Source: Anaerolineales bacterium (GTDB taxonomy: Bacteria > Chloroflexota > Anaerolineae > 4572-78 > NAK82). From it: a DNA stretch of 54,100 nucleotides. Location of the stretch: contig CP070811.1 of NCBI GenBank assembly GCA_020343875.1, positions 3,041,214-3,095,313 of the forward strand, in the 5' to 3' direction. The notes beneath the pieces were generated by a model. It ran no database searches. It was not told the DNA's origin and was given only the letters and a program-made list of their open reading frames with translations. How positions within the stretch are numbered: the stretch's first letter is position 1; the number at the start of each line of letters is the position of its first letter. The position numbers and the translations under genes were made by a program. Of this stretch, positions 8,654-18,307 are shown piece by piece.

Positions 8654-9784
8654 TCAGCCACCAGCCTGCATCTCTTCAATCACCTGCCGACTATTTCCCA
8701 AGCAAATGTCGAGCCCAAAGGCAGTCAGCAAAATATCGCTGTCCAAGGGGACAAATTTCTGCGCTGCCACTGCATCGGCAATGGACACAGAGATGATACG
8801 CTCGTCTTGCAAGGCCACCATATGTCCCAGTTTTCCCTGCGCGACAAGATGGACTGCTACCGCACCAAAGCGGGTGGCCAGTAGCCGATCGAAGGCAGAT
8901 GGGGAGCCACCCCGCTGAAGATGCCCCAGCACGGTAACCCGTACCTCGGCCTCACAATGTCCCTTTAACTGCACAGCCAGAGTCTCACCAATGCCTCCCA
9001 GCCGCCGTTCGCCGCCCACCTGGCGCTCGGCCTGGTAAACCGCCTCTCCGCCCACCGGCTTGGCGCCCTCAGCCACCACCACGATACTGAACTTGGCCCC
9101 ACGCCGGTTGCGGGTGTTGATCTTGTCAGCCACGACCTCAATGTCGTAAGGGATCTCAGGAATGAGGATGACATCTGCACCCCCGGCAATGCCAGCCTTC
9201 AGCGCGATCCAGCCCGCGTCACGTCCCATAAGCTCTAGGATGATCACCCGGTGATGGCTTTCAGCGGTGGTGTGCAGCTTATCAAGGGCTTCCATAGCGG
9301 TGTTAACGGCCGTGTCGAAGCCAAAGGTAACCACCGTTCCTTGCAGATCATTGTCAATGGTTTTAGGCACGCCCACGACCTTCAGCCCTTTTTGCATCAG
9401 CTCGTGAGCGATACGAAGCGAGCCATCCCCCCCAATGACGATCAGCGCGTCTATACCGAGCACCTGGGCATGGCGCACTACATCGTCCGACACGTCGAAG
9501 ACCGCCACGCCAGCGTCGGTTTCCACCTCATAGTGGAACGGGTTGGCTCGATTGGTAGTACCCAGGATGGTACCGCCACGGGGGAGGATGCCCCGAACAT
9601 CGGCAGCAGTCAGCGGGCGTACTTTGCCCGGCTGGATGAGGCCTTCAAAACCATCTTCGATGCCCAGCACCTCCCAATCATACTCATTGATAGCAGTCTT
9701 AACTGCGGCCCGGATAACGGCATTCAAGCCCGGACAGTCGCCGCCACCGGTCAGAACACCAATGCGTCGGATCGTGTCTGCCAT
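8654..9784 (-). CDS. pfkA: 6-phosphofructokinase, mixed-substrate group
   Basis: Encodes 376 residues and phosphorylates fructose 6-phosphate in glycolysis. The N-terminal GVLTGGGDCPGLNAVIR, the IGGDGSL loop (around residue 118), the catalytic PKTIDNDL segment (around residue 139) and the LGHLQRGGSPSAFDR effector/substrate segment identify a PFK. The phosphoryl-donor positions are mixed: Gly in GGDG as in ATP enzymes, Lys in PKTIDND as in pyrophosphate enzymes. This fits the group III clade, in which ATP- and PPi-dependent members both exist, so the donor is undecided. The ATG at 9784 has a GAGGGAGAG binding site and is preferred to a start 5 codons upstream. Confidence 0.9.
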   Translation of the reverse strand: MADTIRRIGVLTGGGDCPGLNAVIRAAVKTAINEYDWEVLGIEDGFEGLIQPGKVRPLTAADVRGILPRGGTILGTTNRANPFHYEVETDAGVAVFDVSDDVVRHAQVLGIDALIVIGGDGSLRIAHELMQKGLKVVGVPKTIDNDLQGTVVTFGFDTAVNTAMEALDKLHTTAESHHRVIILELMGRDAGWIALKAGIAGGADVILIPEIPYDIEVVADKINTRNRRGAKFSIVVVAEGAKPVGGEAVYQAERQVGGERRLGGIGETLAVQLKGHCEAEVRVTVLGHLQRGGSPSAFDRLLATRFGAVAVHLVAQGKLGHMVALQDERIISVSIADAVAAQKFVPLDSDILLTAFGLDICLGNSRQVIEEMQAGG

Positions 9785-9816
9785 TGCTCTCTCCCTCATT
9801 CAAGCAGGGCTAAGCC

Positions 9817-11112
9817 TTAATCCGTTATGGTTATCATCGCCTCCCGCTCCGGCCCTACCGATACCCAGCGGATAGGCGCACCAACCAGTTCTTCAATGCG
9901 ACGTAGATAACGCTGGGCTGCAACCGGGAAATCGCCCCAGCGGCGGGCCTTAGCGGTCGGACGCTCCCAGCCAGGCCACCTTTCGTAGACCGGCTCAACC
10001 GTTTCGAGCTCTGCCAAGTCAGGCATGCGATGGGTAACCTCGCCCGAGGTAAGCCGGTAGGCGGTACAAATCTTCAGTTCGGGCATGCCATCCAACACGT
10101 CGAGCTTGGTAACGACCAGCCCAGTAAAACCATTTAGCCAGTTGGCATAGTCAAGGGCGACGGCGTCGAGCCATCCACAGCGGCGGGGGCGGCCAGTGGT
10201 TGCCCCGTATTCCCTGCCCACCTGGCGCAGCCGGTCGCCGGTCTCATCGGTCAATTCGGTAGGTAGTGGTCCCGCCCCAACAGCAGTCACGTAGGCTTTG
10301 ACCACGCCCATCACGTCCGTGATAGCCCGCATGGGCAGGCCGGCGCCAACCGGCCCAAAAGACGCCACAGGGTTGGACGAGGTAACATAGGGGTAAACGC
10401 CCCAATCGAGGTCGCGCATCACGCCCAATTGGCCTTCCAGCAGTATTACCCGGTCGGCTTCGACGGCGGCCCGCACCAGAGGCAACGTGTTGACGATATG
10501 GGGGCGCAGCTGCTTGGCCAGGCGCAAGCACAGGGCAGTCAAGGAGTCCAGACTTTCTGGCTTGCCGCCCAAGTGAGCGATAGTTCGGTTCTTGTGGGGG
10601 AGAATGGCGGCAAGTCGTTTCCGCAACCGGTCGAGGTGAAGCAAATCGCCAACGCGCAGGCCCCAACGGGCCGCCTTGTCGGCATAGGCAGGGCCTATGC
10701 CACGTTTTGTGGTGCCAATGGCCCTCGCACCCCGGGCCGTCTCCTCCAATCCATCCAGCTGGCGATGATAGGGCAATATCAGATGAGCATGGCTTGAAAT
10801 AAAGAGATTCTTTAGAGAGACGCCCGCCCTGCTTAAGTCTTCTATCTCTGACATTAGCGTCTCTGGGTTGACCACACAGCCGCTTCCGACGATGCACTGC
10901 GTACTCGAGTTGAAGATGCCCGAGGGTACTAAGTGCAGTTTAAACTCACCGAGCTGATTGATGACGGTATGCCCGGCGTTGTCCCCTCCTTGATAGCGAA
11001 CCACCATGTCGGCTGGCTTGTGATTCTCTCCAAAAGGAGAGGCCAGGTAGTCTACCACCCGGCCTTTGCCTTCATCGCCCCATTGGGCACCCACAATGGT
11101 GGTCACGGGCAT
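9817..11112 (-). CDS. purA: Adenylosuccinate synthetase
   Basis: Encodes 431 residues. PurA joins IMP and aspartate using GTP on the way to AMP. It shows [11 protein letters not shown] (catalytic Asp and P-loop), [39 protein letters not shown] and the final SVGPERE. The usual EGAQG-LDIDHGTYPFVTSSN region reads [22 protein letters not shown], a diverged version with the IMP-binding VTSSNP kept. It is followed by pfkA with a gap of about 30 bp. Confidence 0.94.
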   Translation of the reverse strand: MPVTTIVGAQWGDEGKGRVVDYLASPFGENHKPADMVVRYQGGDNAGHTVINQLGEFKLHLVPSGIFNSSTQCIVGSGCVVNPETLMSEIEDLSRAGVSLKNLFISSHAHLILPYHRQLDGLEETARGARAIGTTKRGIGPAYADKAARWGLRVGDLLHLDRLRKRLAAILPHKNRTIAHLGGKPESLDSLTALCLRLAKQLRPHIVNTLPLVRAAVEADRVILLEGQLGVMRDLDWGVYPYVTSSNPVASFGPVGAGLPMRAITDVMGVVKAYVTAVGAGPLPTELTDETGDRLRQVGREYGATTGRPRRCGWLDAVALDYANWLNGFTGLVVTKLDVLDGMPELKICTAYRLTSGEVTHRMPDLAELETVEPVYERWPGWERPTAKARRWGDFPVAAQRYLRRIEELVGAPIRWVSVGPEREAMITITD

Positions 11113-11227
11113 AGGTATGCTCTCCCTGGGCTGATCGAATGAGCCAAGATGCTTAGTTCATGGCAGAGGCTACAACTGTAGCAGCAGTGTGTCCCCTTTC
11201 AGGTGGTCCACAACTAACATTATAGCA

Positions 11228-12457
11228 CTATTGCGTGCTGTCGTAAACCGTACCCTGGGGATGATAGTCAGCCCAGCCGAACCAGAAGGCATAGGTGATG
11301 GGCACTTGCGTCAGTTGTGTATCTTTTAGAGGGCCAGCTATGGCTCTGCCAGTGAAGATATCCCACTCGCTTTGGGTCTGGTCATCATTGGCAGCCCGCG
11401 ACGCGTCACCTGGCACAAAGGTCAATACTGTACCATCGTCTAACTCACGATTGAAGACTGCCCCCGAAGCGGTGCCTTTGTCAAAAAAGACCGCCACCGG
11501 GATATCAGCGACAACATCATTGACGACCGGCTGTTGGCTCAGAACACTGAAAGGATACGCTTTGACCTCGCCCCCCAGACGTAGCCCAATGACGTACTCT
11601 TTAGTACCGAGATTCTCGCCCGGATTGGTGGCACGCCCCAACACGCCTGCATCGGGGCGCAGATAATAACTGGTGTAGACGTCGCGGCCAAAATGCTCGG
11701 GGCTGACTACCAATGTTTCAGGATGTAGTTCTTTCCAGGTTCGCCAGTCGGTTTGTAGGGCGGCGATCATAGTCAGCTGGGTCCCCTGATTACCCCCTGA
11801 GATGCCCCGGCCCAGAATGTGGCTCCACAAACTCTCAGTCTGGTGGTCGTACATAATCAGGCCATTTCGATAGAGCATACCGGATACGCCAAAGGTGAGG
11901 ATCTGGCCTTCTGTTACTTGTCGGTCATACACGATGCCCGTATAACACAGCGGTCACCAGGTAGCGGCAATATGCCTGCCGCCAACCGTATCATTCACAA
12001 TCTCATGCCTGCTTAAGAAGGGGATAGGGTAAGCGCGACTTTCGCCATCGATACTCACTCCGATCACCTGTACGGTGTCCTCGATGCCCGCAGCATCTGC
12101 ATCAGCGGCTGGGACCAGGATTTCAGGCACTCTATCGGGCAAAATCGCCGGGATAGCATCCGGAGGTAGGAGGGTCACCAGCTCATTCAAGTCGATGCTG
12201 ACCTGCCCCAACTGTGGTTGGAGATTCCTACCACTGGGGGTGGGAGCGATGATATCCTCCTGACTCAGAGTCTGGGCGGTTGCGGTGGCTGTCGGTGGCT
12301 GCGTTTCAAGAGTGGCGGTGGGCTGGTGGGTTTTTGCAGGAGGCGATGTGAGTATGGTTGGCGTCAGAGACTCTGTCAACCGGTTGGGGGCTCCCAATGG
12401 CACACAGCTGGCGATTGTCAGCGCCAATCCGGCCATAATTACAGTTAGTTTTCTCAT
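11228..12457 (-). CDS. DUF3179 lipoprotein with in-frame UGA, candidate selenoprotein
   Basis: Read through one TGA (11954-11956), this is a single 409-residue frame with no other stop. It starts at an ATG with AGGAAGG 5 nt upstream, has a lipoprotein signal with lipobox IASC (Cys18), then a Thr/Pro-rich linker and a DUF3179 domain. The family motif CPLC reads stop-P-L-C (position 168 to Cys171): IAATW, UGA, PLCYTGIVYDRQV. Downstream, FGVSG, LIMYDHQTESLW, GTQLTMIAA and a second half ending YAFWFGWADYHPQG are intact. The part after the UGA has no ribosome binding site of its own. A SECIS-like hairpin follows the UGA. A plain nonsense mutation is the main alternative. DUF3179 function is unknown; UxxC would suggest redox chemistry outside the cytoplasm. 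Confidence 0.7.
11924..11953 (-). promoter_or_regulatory. SECIS-like hairpin directly after the in-frame UGA
   Basis: On the minus strand the bases after UGA form a hairpin: UAUACG (11944-11939) pairs with CGUGUA (11933-11928), with a GGCAU loop starting 16 nt after the UGA. An alternative register pairs GUUAUAC (11946-11940) with GUAUGAC (11930-11924), loop GGGCAUCGU. Both put a G first in the apical loop at about the distance expected of bacterial SECIS elements. No SelB-binding proof is possible from sequence alone. Confidence 0.5.
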
Positions 12458-12649
12458 TGATTCCTTCCTGGAAGACACATCGCATATCAATTACACAAGA
12501 TTGGATTTGACTCTCTACTTCAATAGACAACCGAGGGTAGACAAGTCTTACTACCAGTGGACTTATATCAACAACTCGGGTATACTAGATGCCGTTTCCA
12601 CGCCCCACTTCGGAGAGTGTTGAGCCTTGATCTCATCAGGAGGTTTTCG

Positions 12650-13948
12650 TTGCCGAATAACGACACAGCAGAGTTTCAACTGAATAATGGCCTCAAGGTG
12701 CTGCTTAAGCCGGTGCGCAGCGCACCGATTGTCAGCAACTGGATCTGGTACCGGGTGGGATCGCGCAACGAGCTACCTGGCAAAACGGGGATCTCACACT
12801 GGGTGGAACATATGATGTTCAAGGGGACCCCCACCTTTCCCAAAGGGAGCATCATGCGCCTGGTGAATAAAAATGGGGGCCTGCTCAACGGCTTCACCTC
12901 GTACGACTATACTGCCTACTTTGAGACACTCCCCGCAGACCGGCTAGACCTGGGGCTGCGCATTGAAGCGGACCGAATGGGCAATTCCGTGTTCGACCCT
13001 GACGAAGTCGAATCAGAGCGAAGCGTGATTATCTCCGAGCGGGAAGGTAGTGAGAATTCCCCCAACTTCTTGCTGCGCGAGGAGCTGATGTCGCTTGCTT
13101 TTCGCGCTCACCCTTACGGGCATCAAGTTATCGGTTGGAAAGAGGATTTGCGCCGGATCACCCACGACGACCTCTGGGATCACTACAAGACCTATTATGG
13201 GCCCCATAATGCGGTGCTGGTTATCGTAGGCGACATTGATCCGGCCGCCACCCGCGCTCGCATCCAGGAGCTGTTCGCGCCCATCCCCGCCGGGCCAGCG
13301 CCTCCGCCGGTGACAGCCACCGAACCGGCACAGACCGGCGAGCGGCGGGTAGTATTGCGCCAGCCGGGGACGGCGCAATACTTCCAGGCCGCATTCCACG
13401 TCCCCCACGCCCGCCATGCGGATCATTTCTCGCTCATGGTACTCAATGCTGTGTTGGCTGGCGCTAGCCCTATGACCTTCGGCGGCGGCTCTACTCCCAC
13501 GCATCGCAGCGCTCGGCTCTACAAGGCGTTGGTTGAAAGCGAGCTGGCCACCCGATGTGGTTGTAGCTACTCACCGAACATTGACGCTGGGCTGTTTAAT
13601 TTTTACGCCACAGTTCGTGAAGGACGCTCGCTGGAAGAAGTGGAACGAGCGATGTGGGACGAAATCCTGCGCATTCAAGACGAACTGGTCAGCGAAGAAG
13701 AGTTGGGCAAAGCTCAGAAGCAAGCCAAAGCACAATTCGCCTACGCCTTGGAGAGTGTTACCAACCAGGCCCTTTGGCTGGGTTCTATGGAAATGGTAGA
13801 TAGCTACGCGCGCTTCTACACCTTCCTGGATGACCTGACCAGTGTTTCCGCTGCCGACGTGCAGCGTGTTGCTCAGACGTACCTGGCGGAAACGAATCGC
13901 AACGTTGGCTGGTTTGTGCCCAGGACGGAGGAGGTGGCCCATGGCTGA
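12650..13948 (+). CDS. M16 family zinc metallopeptidase (active subunit)
   Basis: Encodes 432 residues, related to PqqL and mitochondrial processing peptidase. The inverted zinc motif HxxEH is present as HWVEHMMFKGT, followed by the distal Glu segment ESERSVIISERE. The N-terminal LNNGLKVLLKP and the C-terminal half with a GLFNFYATV strand complete the fold. The TTG at 12650 is chosen for AGGAGG 6 nt upstream; the frame upstream has no support. No signal peptide is visible, so it is probably cytoplasmic. The stop overlaps the next M16 gene by 8 nt, and the two likely form a heterodimer. Confidence 0.9.
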   Translation: MPNNDTAEFQLNNGLKVLLKPVRSAPIVSNWIWYRVGSRNELPGKTGISHWVEHMMFKGTPTFPKGSIMRLVNKNGGLLNGFTSYDYTAYFETLPADRLDLGLRIEADRMGNSVFDPDEVESERSVIISEREGSENSPNFLLREELMSLAFRAHPYGHQVIGWKEDLRRITHDDLWDHYKTYYGPHNAVLVIVGDIDPAATRARIQELFAPIPAGPAPPPVTATEPAQTGERRVVLRQPGTAQYFQAAFHVPHARHADHFSLMVLNAVLAGASPMTFGGGSTPTHRSARLYKALVESELATRCGCSYSPNIDAGLFNFYATVREGRSLEEVERAMWDEILRIQDELVSEEELGKAQKQAKAQFAYALESVTNQALWLGSMEMVDSYARFYTFLDDLTSVSAADVQRVAQTYLAETNRNVGWFVPRTEEVAHG

Positions 13949-15230
13949 CCAAACTTCAGTTGCCCCCATCGGCCCGCACACCATTCAACATTTTACTTTG
14001 TCGAACGGCATCAAGTTGATGCTGCAAGAGAATCACATCAGCCCCAGCGTCGTCGTGCGTGGCCACCTATGGGCCGGTGCGGTCAACGACCAACTTGAGA
14101 AGGGGGGGGTGGGTCACTTCACCGCCTCCGCCGTCAAGCGCGGGACTACCACTCTGAGTTTTCAACAGATTAACGAGCTTACCGAGTCAGTGGGTGCCAA
14201 TGTCTTCGTCAGCGGAGGGCGACATTTGACCAGTTTCGGCGGCAAGTCGCTGGCCGAAGACTTTGGCTTGCTGGTGAACGTGCTATCTGACGTGCTACTA
14301 AATCCCGCCTTTCCACACAAAGAGATAGAAAAGGTACGCGGACAGATCCTGACTGGCCTTCGTGAACTGGAAAATGATACCCGTGGTCTTGCCAGTCGCG
14401 AGTTCCGACAGCTACTCTACACGCTTGAGCACCCCTACGGCCGACCTGGCAGCGGCACGTTGGAAAGTGTGCCTGGCATCCAGCGTGATGATATCGAGAC
14501 CTTTTACCAGGCACACTATCATCCAAAGGATGCGACTATCGTCGTGGTGGGTGACGTGCAAGCCAAGAGAGTTTACGATATGCTGGAGAATGCCTTGGGG
14601 AACTGGCAACCTGCCGGGAGCGCACCTGCCTCTATTATCCCAGAGGCCCAATCACTAACCGAACAGCGACGTTATGTGCGCACCATGACCAACAAAACGC
14701 AAGCTGACATTGTCCTGGGCACTGTCGGCCCAGATCGCGCTGCCGAGGAATATTATGCAGCGCGCATGGGGGATATGATCCTGGGGCACTTGGGACTGAT
14801 GGGGCGATTGGGTGAGACCGTGCGTGATCAGCAAGGATTGGCCTACTACGCTTATTCCGGCTTGGAGGCAGGACTGGGCCGTGGGCCCTGGAGCGTCCGA
14901 GCTGGCGTCAATCCAGCCAATGTAGAACAAGCAATCGAGAGTATCCTGGCCGAAATCGCCCGTCTGCGCGACGAACCAGTGACCGACCAGGAGCTGGAAG
15001 ACGGGAAAGATTACCTGACCGGCAGCCTACCTTTGCGCCTGGAAACGAACGAAGGCATCGCGGGCACTTTACTCGACATGCACCTGTACCAGCTGGGCGA
15101 CGACTACATCATTCGCTACCCGGATCTCATGCGTGCTATTACCAAAGAGCAAATCCAGGCAGCGGCCCAGAAGTACCTGGACCCAGAAAACTATGCGCTG
15201 GCAATCGTGGGCCCCTACAGAGATGAATAA
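13941..15230 (+). CDS. M16 family peptidase-like protein, inactive subunit
   Basis: Encodes 429 residues with the same fold as its upstream partner (LSNGIKLMLQEN; HYHPKDATIVVVGDV). The position of the HxxEH zinc motif reads GGVGHFTASAVKRGT, so the metal ligands and catalytic Glu are missing. Active/inactive M16 pairs are well known, the inactive partner helping to bind substrate. The C-terminal half keeps RLGETVRDQQGLAYYAYS, the arginine-containing loop that completes the partner's active site in such heterodimers. The ATG at 13941 has GGAGGAGG upstream and overlaps the partner's stop. Confidence 0.9.
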   Translation: MADQTSVAPIGPHTIQHFTLSNGIKLMLQENHISPSVVVRGHLWAGAVNDQLEKGGVGHFTASAVKRGTTTLSFQQINELTESVGANVFVSGGRHLTSFGGKSLAEDFGLLVNVLSDVLLNPAFPHKEIEKVRGQILTGLRELENDTRGLASREFRQLLYTLEHPYGRPGSGTLESVPGIQRDDIETFYQAHYHPKDATIVVVGDVQAKRVYDMLENALGNWQPAGSAPASIIPEAQSLTEQRRYVRTMTNKTQADIVLGTVGPDRAAEEYYAARMGDMILGHLGLMGRLGETVRDQQGLAYYAYSGLEAGLGRGPWSVRAGVNPANVEQAIESILAEIARLRDEPVTDQELEDGKDYLTGSLPLRLETNEGIAGTLLDMHLYQLGDDYIIRYPDLMRAITKEQIQAAAQKYLDPENYALAIVGPYRDE

Positions 15231-15338
15231 CGGGGCACCGGGAGTTGGGGAAATGAGTATCAGCAAGGGTGCGCTGGTGTGTCACCCAGTTTCCTGGCCC
15301 TGACTCCCAGCGGAAGCGCGAATTCGAAATAGTGAACC

Positions 15339-16328
15339 ATGGATCTCGAACATCTGCCTCGTGTTGCGCTCGCCGATCTCCCGACACCGATTGACGAGTT
15401 GAATCGCCTCAGCCAGCAATTGGGTGGCCCACGCCTGCTGGTCAAGCGAGATGACCAGACCGGCCTGGCAACAGGCGGCAATAAGACCCGCAAGCTGGAG
15501 TTCCTGGTCGCTGATGCGCTGGCCCAGGGAGCCGACATGGTCATCACTGCGGGCGCCGCCCAAAGCAACCACTGTCGACAGACGGCCGCCGCTGCGGCCC
15601 GATTAGGCCTGGATTGCGCACTGGTGCTGGGCGGTGAGGCACCTCCAACGCCCAATGGCAACTTGCTGCTGGACCAACTGCTCGGCGCTCAAATCTACTG
15701 GACCGGCCCCCACCGACGTGGTGAGCGCTTGGAGGAGATCGCTGACCAATCGCGACAGGCAGGCCACCTGCCATACATCATCCCGTACGGTGGCTCGAAT
15801 GCCATTGGAGCCAGTGGCTACGTGGCGGCTATGCTGGAATTGAGCCAGCAACTGGCGTCAGATTATCCAGAGGGCATTGACCATATCGTTGTCGCCTCCA
15901 GCTCGGGAGGCACTCAGGCCGGATTGGCAGTGGGCGCCCGGGCAGTCGGCTTCCGCGGCCAGATCGTTGGCATCAGCATCGACAAAGAGGAAGCCGGCGA
16001 CGAACGCTACCTGGTACATCTGGCCAAGCTGGCTAATGCCACTGCTGCTCATGTGGGCCTGGACGCGGACTTCACCCCCAGTGATTTTGTCGTTAACCAG
16101 GACTACCTGGGTGACGGCTACGGTGTGGTCAGTGATCTGGAACGTGAGGCCATCCAACTGACCGCTCGTCTTGAGGGGTTAGTGCTCGACCCGGTCTATA
16201 CCGGGCGGGCGATGGGCGGCCTGATAGATATGATCCGGCGTGGGGCCATCGGCCCAGGCCAGACAGTGCTTTTCTGGCACACCGGGGGCATGCCGGCTCT
16301 TTTTGCTTACGCCAATGCGCTTCTTTGA
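15339..16328 (+). CDS. dcyD: D-cysteine desulfhydrase / ACC deaminase family PLP enzyme
   Basis: Encodes 329 residues of fold-type II PLP enzymes. The PLP lysine lies in GGNKTRKLEFL, the substrate/cofactor loop is AGAAQSNHCRQTAAAAA, the phosphate loop is SSSGGTQAGLAVG and the C-terminal FWHTGGMPALF is typical. D-cysteine desulfhydrase (D-Cys to pyruvate, H2S and ammonia) fits best; ACC deaminase is the main alternative. The 3' end overlaps the next gene by 14 nt. The ribosome binding site is weak. Confidence 0.82.
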   Translation: MDLEHLPRVALADLPTPIDELNRLSQQLGGPRLLVKRDDQTGLATGGNKTRKLEFLVADALAQGADMVITAGAAQSNHCRQTAAAAARLGLDCALVLGGEAPPTPNGNLLLDQLLGAQIYWTGPHRRGERLEEIADQSRQAGHLPYIIPYGGSNAIGASGYVAAMLELSQQLASDYPEGIDHIVVASSSGGTQAGLAVGARAVGFRGQIVGISIDKEEAGDERYLVHLAKLANATAAHVGLDADFTPSDFVVNQDYLGDGYGVVSDLEREAIQLTARLEGLVLDPVYTGRAMGGLIDMIRRGAIGPGQTVLFWHTGGMPALFAYANALL

Positions 16329-17841
16329 CCGCCGCCCTCCTTGCCTGCTCCTGGCCCTGATCGTACCCGCATATCTACTCACCGGCGTGCTTTATGCGAT
16401 GGGCACCCCGGCCTGGCAAGCTCCCGACGAGCCAGCACACTACAACTATGTACGCTACCTGGCCGAGAATAGCCAGTTCCCGGTGTTGCGCCATGGCGAT
16501 TATCCTCACGCCTATCTGGAGCAAATCAAGTCGGCCCGTTTCCCGCCCGATATGCCGGTGGAGCCCATTCGCTATGAGTTCTGGCAACCGCCTCTGTACT
16601 ATATGCTGGCAACCCCCGTCTTCCGACTATTTGACGGCGCGTTACTCCCCTTAAGGCTGTTATCCGTAGCGTTAGGAGCTGGAGTTGTTGTGGTGGCTTA
16701 CGCCATCGCACTGGCTGCCCGGCCTGGTGATACGGCCTTGGCCCTGGGGACTTCCGCCTTCGTCGCCTTTGTGCCCATGCACCTGACCATGATGGCCTCG
16801 GTCAACAACGACTCGCTGGCCGAATTGCTGCTGGTGCTGGTAATGCTGCGCCTGATACGATTAGCGAGCAAGCCGGCTGAAAAGGATCGGGCCTTGTCTC
16901 GTCCCTCCTACCTGCTTGTAACCGGCAGCCTGCTAGGGCTGGGGCTGGTGACCAAGGCTACCGTCTACGTGGCGATACCGCTGGCTCTGATTACCCTGCT
17001 GTTGTCCGAAAGTCGGCCGCTGTTGCTGGCCCGGCGCGTTGTGACTCTCTTCGGCCCGGCGCTCGCCCTGGCAATTCCGTGGTATGCGCGTAACATCGCA
17101 GTTTATGGCTGGCCTGACCTACTGGGCACCCGCAATCACGACGCCGTGGTGGTCGGTCAACTTCGCACTGCTGACTACCTGGCCCGCATCGGTTGGGCAA
17201 CATATTTGAAGAATTTCATCACTACCTCCTTTCACAGTTTTTGGGGACAGTTCGGCTGGATGGCTGTGCCAATGGACCGGCGGATCTACCTAGTGCTGGG
17301 ATTGCTCTCAGCGCTGACAGTTGCCGGCTGTGTGCTGGCTATTCTAGCGGCTATGCAGCAAAAGGGGCCTGCCCAGACCCAGACCGCCCCCATGGTCGAC
17401 CAGGAAGGGGCAAAGGTGAGCAAGCTTTCTGGAGCTGACAGCCTGCTGGCGCTGTGGCTAATTTTCACCGGCCTGGTCTACCTCTACTACAACGCCTCGC
17501 TTGTGCAATTCCAGGGGCGATATCTATTTCCTGGATTAGTGCCTATCAGCCTGTTAGGGATGCTGGGGCTACGCCGGATTCTGTCCAGACCTTGGGCGTG
17601 GGTAGGGGCAGGCATATGCGGCTTTGCCGCAATGGTGATTGGGGTTGGCAGCGCGCTGGGCGGCAGCCTGGATAAGTGGGGTCTGGTCATAGCAGGCGGT
17701 GCAACCCTTGTTTTGATACTACGTCGCTGGTTGCCGGCCCGCCTCGACGGCTGGGTAGTGGCCGCCCCGTTAGCTGGGCTGGCGGGGCTGTCGGTCTATA
17801 GCCTGTTTGCCTTTATCGTACCATACCTAGCATACCGGTGA
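16315..17841 (+). CDS. Polytopic membrane protein, DUF2142/GT-C glycosyltransferase-like
   Basis: Encodes 508 residues with about 11-12 hydrophobic segments. After the first helix, MGTPAWQAPDEPAHYNYVRYLAE gives the Pro-Asp-Glu-Pro motif found in DUF2142 and GT-C enzymes, where the acidic pair lies in the first external loop and binds metal or donor. A second conserved stretch, VNNDSLAELLLVLVMLRL, follows. GT-C enzymes move sugars from lipid-linked donors outside the membrane; the acceptor here is unknown. Starting at the ATG inside the dcyD 3' end fits homologues, which begin just before the first helix. Confidence 0.7.
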   Translation: MRFFDRRPPCLLLALIVPAYLLTGVLYAMGTPAWQAPDEPAHYNYVRYLAENSQFPVLRHGDYPHAYLEQIKSARFPPDMPVEPIRYEFWQPPLYYMLATPVFRLFDGALLPLRLLSVALGAGVVVVAYAIALAARPGDTALALGTSAFVAFVPMHLTMMASVNNDSLAELLLVLVMLRLIRLASKPAEKDRALSRPSYLLVTGSLLGLGLVTKATVYVAIPLALITLLLSESRPLLLARRVVTLFGPALALAIPWYARNIAVYGWPDLLGTRNHDAVVVGQLRTADYLARIGWATYLKNFITTSFHSFWGQFGWMAVPMDRRIYLVLGLLSALTVAGCVLAILAAMQQKGPAQTQTAPMVDQEGAKVSKLSGADSLLALWLIFTGLVYLYYNASLVQFQGRYLFPGLVPISLLGMLGLRRILSRPWAWVGAGICGFAAMVIGVGSALGGSLDKWGLVIAGGATLVLILRRWLPARLDGWVVAAPLAGLAGLSVYSLFAFIVPYLAYR

Positions 17842-17995
17842 GGACATAAGCAAGATCTCTCTGAGGGTCGGCCCGAAGAGCACCGATCTTGCCGGGGATC
17901 CGCCTGTACCGACGGTTGAGGTGCAGGCAAGCCAACGCGCCGGTTTGCAGCACCGACTTTCCGAGAGGCTTGATAATCCGCCAGGAGGTAAAAGG

Positions 17996-18307
17996 ATGGA
18001 CTTTCTGGACACACTAAAATCGCTGCTCGAAGGAGGCCAAGCGCGAGACAGAACAGGCTACTGGATCTACGTGCGCTGCGGTCGCTGCGGGGAGGCGATC
18101 AAAGCGCGCGTTGATCTGTACAATGACCTGAGTATCCGCGAGAAAGGAGACTTTCGAGCCAACAAGACGTTGGTGGGCAGCCGGCGCTGCTTCGAGCGCA
18201 TCGAGGTGATGCTCACCTTCAACCAGAATCGGCGCTTGTCCGGGCGTGAAATAGTGGGCGGTGACTTCATCACCGCCGGGGAATTTGAGGCGGCCGAAAG
18301 TAGCTGA
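17996..18307 (+). CDS. Small uncharacterised protein with a CGRCG motif
   Basis: Encodes 103 residues; I do not recognise a named family. The ATG has AGGAGG with 7-nt spacing. After an N-terminal amphipathic stretch (DFLDTLKSLLEGG) come IYVRCGRCGEAIKARVDL, a SIREKGDF segment, a lone Cys (SRRCFERIEVMLTFN) and an acidic tail. The CxxC may bind metal, but only three Cys are present, so a complete four-Cys site would need a dimer. It converges on the nitrilase-like gene and overlaps its 3' end by 38 nt. Confidence 0.65.
   Translation: MDFLDTLKSLLEGGQARDRTGYWIYVRCGRCGEAIKARVDLYNDLSIREKGDFRANKTLVGSRRCFERIEVMLTFNQNRRLSGREIVGGDFITAGEFEAAESS

Noticed and set aside
11228..11932. A separate DUF3179 gene starting at the GTG at 11932
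   Set aside because: It would begin in the middle of a conserved motif (after PLCYTGI) and has no ribosome binding site. It is in the same frame as the lipoprotein start upstream.
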